Assembly: GCA_016199605.1 (NCBI GenBank)
Contig: JACQGJ010000599.1
Coordinates: 1-11,738, forward strand
Direction of reading: 5' to 3'
DNA: 11,738 nucleotides
DNA from: Armatimonadota bacterium
GTDB lineage: Bacteria; Armatimonadota; Abditibacteriia; CG2-30-59-28
Shown here: piece after piece, positions 6,432 to 11,738 of the stretch
How the letters are laid out: every line of letters begins with the position of its first letter
How positions within the stretch are numbered: the stretch's first letter is position 1
The notes under the pieces: model-generated
Database searches by the model: none
What the model saw: the letters and a program-made list of their open reading frames with translations, nothing else
Told to the model about the DNA's origin: nothing
Translations under genes and position numbers: made by a program

Positions 6432-6820
6432 ATCACGGAAAGCCAAAAGGATTGAAGGCGCTGCGGTGCAAGTTGCGACTTGACGACACGTGGGAGTCAC
6501 CTCCGCTGCATATTCTCGTGACTGCCGAGGACGAACTCACCGTGGCCTCCTGCCTGGACTTTACGGTAGCTACTCATGGCGATACCATTGATGAGGCGCT
6601 CGAGGACCTCAAGGCGATGCTGGCGGAGCACGTGCGGGATTACATTGACAGAGGAATTCCTGAGAAACTGATCCGACCGGATGCCGAGGAATACTGGAAA
6701 CTCTTCTACAAGCTGGAGCTCCGGTCAGAGCGACGGTTTCTTAATCGCATGAAATCCAAATCCCTGTTGCTAAGCACGCGAAGGCGACGTACGCGACAGG
6801 AGGAGTGGGTGTATGCCTAA
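6428..6820 (+). CDS. hicB: HicB-like antitoxin
   Basis: A 130-aa protein with the HicB partial RNase-H-like fold. Residues about 27-75 contain L-x-V-A-S-C-L-D-F-x-V-A-T-H-G-D-T-I-D-E-A (37-57), matching the HicB consensus of a strand, a cysteine-proline-type loop, then T-x-G-D-T-x-x-E-A. It should bind and inhibit the HicA ribonuclease encoded next. It is longer than the minimal HicB core, and its C-terminus (105-124) is rich in Arg and Lys. I see no clear ribbon-helix-helix or HTH domain for operator binding, so autoregulation is doubtful. GGAGG at 6417-6421 precedes the ATG, which overlaps the permease stop by 4 nt. The antitoxin-first order is common among hicBA loci. Confidence 0.78.
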   Translation: MNHGKPKGLKALRCKLRLDDTWESPPLHILVTAEDELTVASCLDFTVATHGDTIDEALEDLKAMLAEHVRDYIDRGIPEKLIRPDAEEYWKLFYKLELRSERRFLNRMKSKSLLLSTRRRRTRQEEWVYA

Positions 6821-7028
6821 GGCGCTGGAACTTCGGAAGGTGGCCGCAAAGCTATCGACTCACGGAATCCAGTTTGTGACCGGTGGAGGGAAACACCCGA
6901 AGTTTGTGAATCCCCGGACAGGCATCTCATTTCCCGTTAAGTCACATGGCCTGAAGGCGACGATTCACCCGTATGCGCTTACGCGACTCATCCACGTTTT
7001 CAACCTACCGCATGACTTTTTCGATTAG
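6813..7028 (+). CDS. hicA: HicA-like toxin (mRNA interferase)
   Basis: A 71-aa dsRBD-like HicA/YcfA protein, expected to cleave mRNA independently of the ribosome. The catalytic histidine motif G-x-H is kept as G26-K27-H28 (canonical G-S-H). The following strand F-V-N-P-R-T-G-I-S-F-P-V-K-S-H-G (31-46) and the C-terminal helix A-L-T-R-L-I-H-V-F-N-L (55-65) fit the family. A strong AGGAGG (6798-6803) lies 9 nt before the ATG, inside hicB, and the genes overlap by 8 nt, so toxin synthesis is coupled to antitoxin translation. The stop is 11 nt before alaS. The Ser-to-Lys change next to His28 means activity should not be assumed. Confidence 0.8.
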   Translation: MPKALELRKVAAKLSTHGIQFVTGGGKHPKFVNPRTGISFPVKSHGLKATIHPYALTRLIHVFNLPHDFFD

Positions 7029-7039
7029 CTGAGGAACCA

Positions 7040-9667
7040 ATGACCACTGCTGATATCCGACAGAAGTTCCTTGACTTCTTCGTTTCGAAAGACCATCGAG
7101 TGCTGACGAGCGCGCTGCTCAACCCCGAGTCCTATGGCGACACCTCGACCATGCTGACCTCCGCCGGAATGCAGCCGTTGGTACCGTTCTTCAAAGGCGA
7201 GGCCCGACCGCCACATCACCGGTTGGTGACTTGCCAGAAGGTCTGCCGCGCCGATGACATTGAGGAAGTGGGACGTACCTGGCGGCACGCGACTTTCTTC
7301 GAGATGCTCGGCAACTTCTCGTTCGGCGACTACTTCAAGAAGGGAGCCATCGAGTGGGGATGGGAGTTTGTGACCGAGGTGCTGGAGATTCCGCGAGAGG
7401 TCCTGTGGTTTTCGGTCTACCTCGACGATGACGAGGCGGAGGGCCTCTGGCACAAGCACATCGGCGTCCCGATGGATCGGATTCTCCGCTTTGGCAAGAA
7501 GGACAACTGGTGGGGTCCCGTCGGCGACGCGGGCCCGTGCGGGCCGGACTCGGAAATTTTCTACGACCGCGGTCTCGAGTTCGGCTGCGGCAAGCCCGAC
7601 TGCAAGCCGGGCTGCGACTGTGATCGCTACGGCGAAATCTGGAACCTCGTGTTTCAGCAATACAACCAGCAGAAAGGCGGCGAACTGATTCCTCTCCCGG
7701 CGCCGGGGATTGATACCGGCATGGGGTTGGAGCGCGTCGCCGCCATCATGCAGGGGCAGAAGACGATCTTCGACGGCGATGCGATGAAGCCGATTGTCGA
7801 CTACATTGTGCAAATCGCCCGCGAACAGGACCCGACCTGCGGCATCAACTACGGACGCGACGGCGAGACCGACGTGGCGATTCGCATCATCGCCGACCAC
7901 AGCCGCGCGCTGTCCTTCCTCGCCGCAGATGGCATCATGCCCTCCAACGAAGGACGCGGCTACGTTATGCGCCGCATTCTTCGGCGAGCGTTCCGGTTTG
8001 GGAAAGGACTTGGACTGACGCAACCCTTTCTGCATCGGATCACCCCGGCCATCGCGCGGACGCTCGCCGACATCTATCCCGAGCTCAAATCGAAAGAAGA
8101 AACCATCATCCGGGTCGTGCGGACCGAGGAAGAGCGGTTCCGCGAGACGCTTCACCAGGGAAGCGACCTCCTTGATGAAATCATCCTCAAGGTCAAGACG
8201 CGGGGCGAGTCCGTCATTGCCGGCAGCGATGTCTTTCGACTTTACGACACCTTCGGCTTCCCCAAGGAACTCACCGCCGAGATCGCGGCAGAACAAGGAT
8301 TGGCAATTGATGACATGGGATTCGAGGCCGCGATGGAGGAGCAACGAGCCAAGGCGAGGAGCTCACAGGCTTTGACCGACGCGACAGGAAGCATGGTTCC
8401 CGCCGACCTGCCGCCAACCATCTTTCGGGGATATGAGGAGTGCGCCACTGAGACGACGATCGTTGAGGTCCTCGAGAATGCACACGGAACATGGCTGATC
8501 CTCGAAGCCACGCCCTTCTATGCCGAGGCGGGTGGACAAGTGGGAGACACGGGGAAGATCACCGGCGCGAAAGTCACCGCTCGGGTCGTGGACACTCAGC
8601 GCGAAGGGAATGTGGTCCTCCACAGAGTTGAAGGTGTGGACGGTACTCCCGCTGCCGGCATAACGGTTTGCGCGGGGGTCAGCGGCGCGCACCGCGACCC
8701 AACCAAGCGGGCGCACACCGCGACCCATCTCTTGCACGCCGCTCTCCACAAAGTCCTCGGGGATCATGCGACCCAGGCCGGCTCGCTGGTCGAACCCGAC
8801 CGACTGCGGTTTGACTTCGCCCACTTCTCCGCGGTGAAGCCGGAGGAGTTGATCGCCATCGAAGATGACCTCAATCAGCACATCCTCCGCAACCTGCCGG
8901 TCGAGACTCGCGTCACCAGCCTCGAAGAGGCACGGCAGATGGACGCCATGGCGCTGTTCGGGGAGAAGTATGGCGAGCAGGTGCGCGTGGTCCGGATCGG
9001 CGACGACACGACCGTCAGCCTTGAGTTGTGCGGCGGTACCCACGTGAGCCGCACTGGAGATATTGGGTTGTGCAAGATCGTGTCCGAGTCCAGCATCGGC
9101 TCGAACCTTCGGCGCATCGAAGCTCTCACTGGCGAAGCAGCCCGGCGGCATCTCCGGGAGGTCGAGCACAACCTGTTAACCGCGGCGAAGCAACTGAACA
9201 CTTCCCCCGATCGGCTCGTGGAGTCCATAGAGCGTATACAGGACAGCCTGAAGGCGCTTCAGAAACAACTCGACGCAGTGCAGCAGAAATCCGCCGCGTC
9301 CAAAGTGGACGACCTGGTGCAATCGGCGCAGTCGATCAACGGAATCCACCTTGTCACCGCAGCCCTCGAAGGTGTCGACCAGGACGCGCTACGCGCGATG
9401 TGCGACCAAATCACCGAGAGACTCCAACCCTCCATAGTCCTCCTCGCCAGCGTCAAGGATGGCAAAGTACTGCTCGTCAGCAAGGCCACTCCCGACGCCG
9501 TGACCGGAGGGGCGCACGTCGGCAACCTCGTCCGCGAAGTCGCCAAGTTTACCGGAGGGGGCGGCGGTGGACGACCCGACTTCGCGCAAGCGGGAGGGAA
9601 AGAGGTAGGGAAACTGGACGAGGCTATAGGGAAAGTGGCGGAGCATCTAACCGCCCAACTGCGATAG
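7040..9667 (+). CDS. alaS: Alanine--tRNA ligase
   Basis: An 875-aa class II alanyl-tRNA synthetase, full length for the family; it attaches alanine to tRNA-Ala and hydrolyses mischarged Ser/Gly-tRNA. The N-terminus (IRQKFLDFFVSKDHR, 5-19) and the catalytic core with R-x-W-R-H-A-T-F-F-E-M-L-G-N-F-S-F-G-D-Y are typical. A Cys-rich segment before E-I-W-N-L-V-F-Q-Q-Y is seen in many bacterial AlaRS. The editing-domain zinc site is H559-x3-H563 and C664-x3-H668 (CGGTH). The C-Ala domain ends with a G-rich stretch GGGGGGRPDFAQAGG. GAGG at 7031-7034 gives a good ribosome site for the ATG. It follows hicA by 11 nt, so it may share the long upstream transcript. Large frames on the opposite strand are shadows of its GC-rich codons. 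Confidence 0.98.
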   Translation: MTTADIRQKFLDFFVSKDHRVLTSALLNPESYGDTSTMLTSAGMQPLVPFFKGEARPPHHRLVTCQKVCRADDIEEVGRTWRHATFFEMLGNFSFGDYFKKGAIEWGWEFVTEVLEIPREVLWFSVYLDDDEAEGLWHKHIGVPMDRILRFGKKDNWWGPVGDAGPCGPDSEIFYDRGLEFGCGKPDCKPGCDCDRYGEIWNLVFQQYNQQKGGELIPLPAPGIDTGMGLERVAAIMQGQKTIFDGDAMKPIVDYIVQIAREQDPTCGINYGRDGETDVAIRIIADHSRALSFLAADGIMPSNEGRGYVMRRILRRAFRFGKGLGLTQPFLHRITPAIARTLADIYPELKSKEETIIRVVRTEEERFRETLHQGSDLLDEIILKVKTRGESVIAGSDVFRLYDTFGFPKELTAEIAAEQGLAIDDMGFEAAMEEQRAKARSSQALTDATGSMVPADLPPTIFRGYEECATETTIVEVLENAHGTWLILEATPFYAEAGGQVGDTGKITGAKVTARVVDTQREGNVVLHRVEGVDGTPAAGITVCAGVSGAHRDPTKRAHTATHLLHAALHKVLGDHATQAGSLVEPDRLRFDFAHFSAVKPEELIAIEDDLNQHILRNLPVETRVTSLEEARQMDAMALFGEKYGEQVRVVRIGDDTTVSLELCGGTHVSRTGDIGLCKIVSESSIGSNLRRIEALTGEAARRHLREVEHNLLTAAKQLNTSPDRLVESIERIQDSLKALQKQLDAVQQKSAASKVDDLVQSAQSINGIHLVTAALEGVDQDALRAMCDQITERLQPSIVLLASVKDGKVLLVSKATPDAVTGGAHVGNLVREVAKFTGGGGGGRPDFAQAGGKEVGKLDEAIGKVAEHLTAQLR

Positions 9668-9691
9668 TCGATTCCCCCTAACCAGCACCGC

Positions 9692-11738
9692 ATGAACGCA
9701 ATACTCCGAAAGCTGCCTGTGTTGGTGTCCTGTGGGCTCATGCTAATGAGTCAGAGGTCCTTAACCTCTCAACCTCTCCAACACCATCCGTCACCGCCGC
9801 GCCTCATAGTCTTCTGGATGGACGGTCTGGATTATTATCTGTGGGGGGAGAAACCTGCACGAGATTCCCAAGACCCAATGCCAGGCAATTCGTGGCAGGG
9901 ACAGAAGGACAGCCCTTTCTCGGAGTACTTCGTTTGGAGCGGCCCGAAAACGAAGCTTCAATACCTGTTGTCTCATGGATCACTGGGACTTCTTAGCACC
10001 CGAGAGGGGACTCAAGGCTTCCGTGAGCCACAACTGCACGAAGCCATCAGAACGGGCCGGTACGGTGGGGCATCGTCATTGACCAGATCAGGCCTTGGTC
10101 ATTGGGGCAGTCAACCGGCCAAAGAAGAGACCTTACCGGTGATTCTGGCAAGACACGGGATACGCGTGGGCTGGTATCTACCCAGGTCGGTCCACACACC
10201 TTCGGGAGCGGGGGATCCGCTTGGGACTTTTGAGGTCTACAACCCGGAAAGGCATTACGATATTCTCTCTGTGCATATTCAGTGGCTCATTACACCATAC
10301 GAACGGAACCGAGGCATGTACCCAGTGGTGAGGGAGTGGAGTTCCGATATACTGCGTCCACACGTGCAGCGAGTACTATCCGAAGTAGACCTCAGATCAA
10401 CGAGGCTCCTATTTGTCGATACCAGTCCGACACCGCCCAAGAAGGGGATGCGCCGGGTTCTATTGGTTGGTGGAGGATTCCAATCAGGCATATTGACCTC
10501 GGCGTCCACACACTGGCCGGGTATCGTCACCAATGTGGACATCGCTCCCACGATTCTGCGAATTCTTGACATCCCCCTCTCCGAAGCCCGCGAGGCTGGC
10601 ATGATCGGCATGCCAATTGAGACGACCGTCGTTCCACCTATGGGCGGAGACAATCCGCTCGCGTATATTCAACGCCTGGATCGCTGGACGGCCAGCATGC
10701 ACCCATCGCTTTCGCGAATCTACACTCTATTCGGCATCATTGAGGGACTGCTGGTTTTGACCACGATCGGCGCCTGCGCTGTCACACGTCAGCGCATTCG
10801 AAATGTCCATCTTGCGGGGAGGGCATTGCTCACCACCACTCTGTTGCTGCCCTTGGCCATGATTCCGGTTGGGCTGTGGAAATTCACCTCCTCAGGCGTG
10901 GGTGGCGAAAGCGAGCTATACCTCTCACTTGCTTTAGCCGCTGCATGTGCCCTCACGACACTGTTCTTACGACAGGCCATCTCCCTCTGGGTGACAGTCG
11001 GCACGTTGACTTTGGCGGCGGATCTTGTCCTGCACTTTTCTCGCTTCTCCCCCTTCGCCTTCTCACTCGTGTCCGGCAGCCGGTTCTACGGGATGGGCAA
11101 CGAGCACATGGCGCTGCTGGTCGCCTGCCTGGTGCTATGGGTCGGCATGAACTCCGATCGGTCAACTCGGACGGACCGCCTGTCTAAAGGTGTTCTGTGC
11201 GCCGTGGTTGCCGTCATGCTGGGTAACTCATCCTTCGGCGCGAACTTTGGGGGTGCCCTGACCGCTGCCGCGGCGCTCGGGACGGCATGGGTGGCGATGA
11301 GCTCTCCTCGATGGACCTGGCGGCAGACTCTCCTTGTCGTCCTGCTTGTCGCCGTGGTTGCCGGGGTGACCGCGCTTGACTTCACGCGCGCAGCATCCGC
11401 TCAGTCCCATATCGGTCGAACTTTCGGCATGTCGCTGCAACGGGTGGATCCGCTCCTCGACACGATGAAACAGAAGCTGGCGATGAACTGGAAGTTTATG
11501 CTGGCGACACCGGTGAGTCTGCTGGAGATTGTGCTGATGGTGTTTCTGGCGAAGTGCATCTACCGTCCGTATCCTTCCATACAAAAGCTGTTCGACTCAC
11601 GCCCGCGTCTCCACCGCACACTCTACGGCGCGCCGGTCGGGATGCTCGTCGGTTTTCTGGCGTACGTTTCCGGCATCGTCGTTCTGGTGTTGATGCTGGT
11701 CGTGTATGTGCCGGCGATTCTCGGGCTGTTGATTGAAC
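9692..11738 (+). CDS. Large membrane protein with alkaline-phosphatase-like N-terminal domain (partial, runs off window)
   Basis: An open frame of 682 codons without stop to the window edge, starting 24 nt after alaS. Residues 1-20 form a short hydrophobic N-terminus (L-V-S-C at 11-14 resembles a lipobox; a signal anchor is equally possible). Residues about 37-310 look like an alkaline-phosphatase-fold domain: IVFWMDGLD (39-47), G-L-L-S-T-R (99-104), and L-T-S-A-S-T-H-W-P-G-I-V-T-N-V-D-I-A-P-T-I-L (268-289). The usual Asp-His-Gly metal motif before the last block is not evident, so the domain may be degenerate. About ten membrane segments follow (near 343-362, 377-395, 409-426, 430-447, 472-486, 499-514, 518-536, 545-561, 602-622, 648-681). 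They carry R-F-Y-G-M-G-N-E-H-M (464-473) and G-x-N-F-G-G (516-521), motifs I recall from uncharacterised membrane proteins in Firmicutes and other phyla. No good Shine-Dalgarno precedes the ATG. The substrate is unknown; a role in envelope lipids or polymers is only a guess. Confidence 0.72.
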   Translation, partial: MNAILRKLPVLVSCGLMLMSQRSLTSQPLQHHPSPPRLIVFWMDGLDYYLWGEKPARDSQDPMPGNSWQGQKDSPFSEYFVWSGPKTKLQYLLSHGSLGLLSTREGTQGFREPQLHEAIRTGRYGGASSLTRSGLGHWGSQPAKEETLPVILARHGIRVGWYLPRSVHTPSGAGDPLGTFEVYNPERHYDILSVHIQWLITPYERNRGMYPVVREWSSDILRPHVQRVLSEVDLRSTRLLFVDTSPTPPKKGMRRVLLVGGGFQSGILTSASTHWPGIVTNVDIAPTILRILDIPLSEAREAGMIGMPIETTVVPPMGGDNPLAYIQRLDRWTASMHPSLSRIYTLFGIIEGLLVLTTIGACAVTRQRIRNVHLAGRALLTTTLLLPLAMIPVGLWKFTSSGVGGESELYLSLALAAACALTTLFLRQAISLWVTVGTLTLAADLVLHFSRFSPFAFSLVSGSRFYGMGNEHMALLVACLVLWVGMNSDRSTRTDRLSKGVLCAVVAVMLGNSSFGANFGGALTAAAALGTAWVAMSSPRWTWRQTLLVVLLVAVVAGVTALDFTRAASAQSHIGRTFGMSLQRVDPLLDTMKQKLAMNWKFMLATPVSLLEIVLMVFLAKCIYRPYPSIQKLFDSRPRLHRTLYGAPVGMLVGFLAYVSGIVVLVLMLVVYVPAILGLLIE

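Noticed and set aside
7025..8344. 439-residue frame on the minus strand within alaS
   Set aside because: It lies entirely antisense to a full-length, motif-complete alaS and has no recognisable domain; it is a typical GC-rich shadow frame.
8363..9169. 268-residue minus-strand frame within alaS
   Set aside because: Same reason: antisense to the AlaRS editing domain with its zinc ligands intact on the + strand.
1..11738. CRISPR array, phage or conjugative module
   Set aside because: No regularly spaced direct repeats, integrase, transposase or structural phage gene was found in either strand.

Overview
The window reads as chromosomal DNA from a moderately GC-rich, non-enteric bacterium. Two things point to the Planctomycetes (perhaps a Phycisphaera-like lineage) or a neighbouring PVC or uncultivated phylum. 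First, both dispersed palindromic repeats at the left end are of kinds whose chance translations (EGEAPAEP/GSAGASPS and SPHPYPLP..GEGKGEG) litter annotated proteomes of those groups. Second, the left-end gene is a uroporphyrinogen decarboxylase-like methyltransferase paralogue of a sort expanded there. This placement is an inference; no rRNA is present. All confident genes are on the + strand.

Left part (1-1463): a noncoding stretch holds a symmetric 170-bp inverted-repeat element (36-205). It is followed by a URO-D/MtaA-MtbA superfamily protein (255-1463) whose last 20 codons are supplied by a second palindromic repeat (1401-1458) that has replaced the natural gene end.

Middle spacer (1464-2069): no protein gene. 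A good sigma70-type promoter (TTGTCA, 18 bp, TATTAT; 1626-1655) precedes an RNA that I identify as 6S RNA (about 1686-1868). It has the closing stem, an open central region, an apical hairpin, and the 3' hairpin followed by GUUCAA. It sits directly upstream of rarA.

Right part (2070-11738): one tightly packed co-directional chain: rarA, STAS anti-sigma antagonist, HATPase anti-sigma kinase, SigB/SigF-type sigma factor, AI-2E-family permease, hicB, hicA, alaS, and a large membrane protein that runs off the window. Neighbours up to hicA overlap by 4-17 bp; hicA-alaS and alaS-next are separated by 11 and 24 bp. The middle is a partner-switching sigma regulon core (antagonist, kinase, sigma), in which the phosphorylatable antagonist would release sigma from the kinase. 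No PP2C phosphatase is in the window. The HicBA toxin-antitoxin pair is embedded in and translationally coupled to this housekeeping chain, just ahead of alaS, rather than standing as a separate autoregulated unit. The last reading frame (9692 to the edge, 682 codons and still open) is an alkaline-phosphatase-like domain fused to roughly ten membrane segments.

The main non-obvious results are the 6S RNA next to rarA, the two repeat structures and their effect on coding, the embedded HicBA pair, and the open membrane phosphatase-like protein at the right edge.
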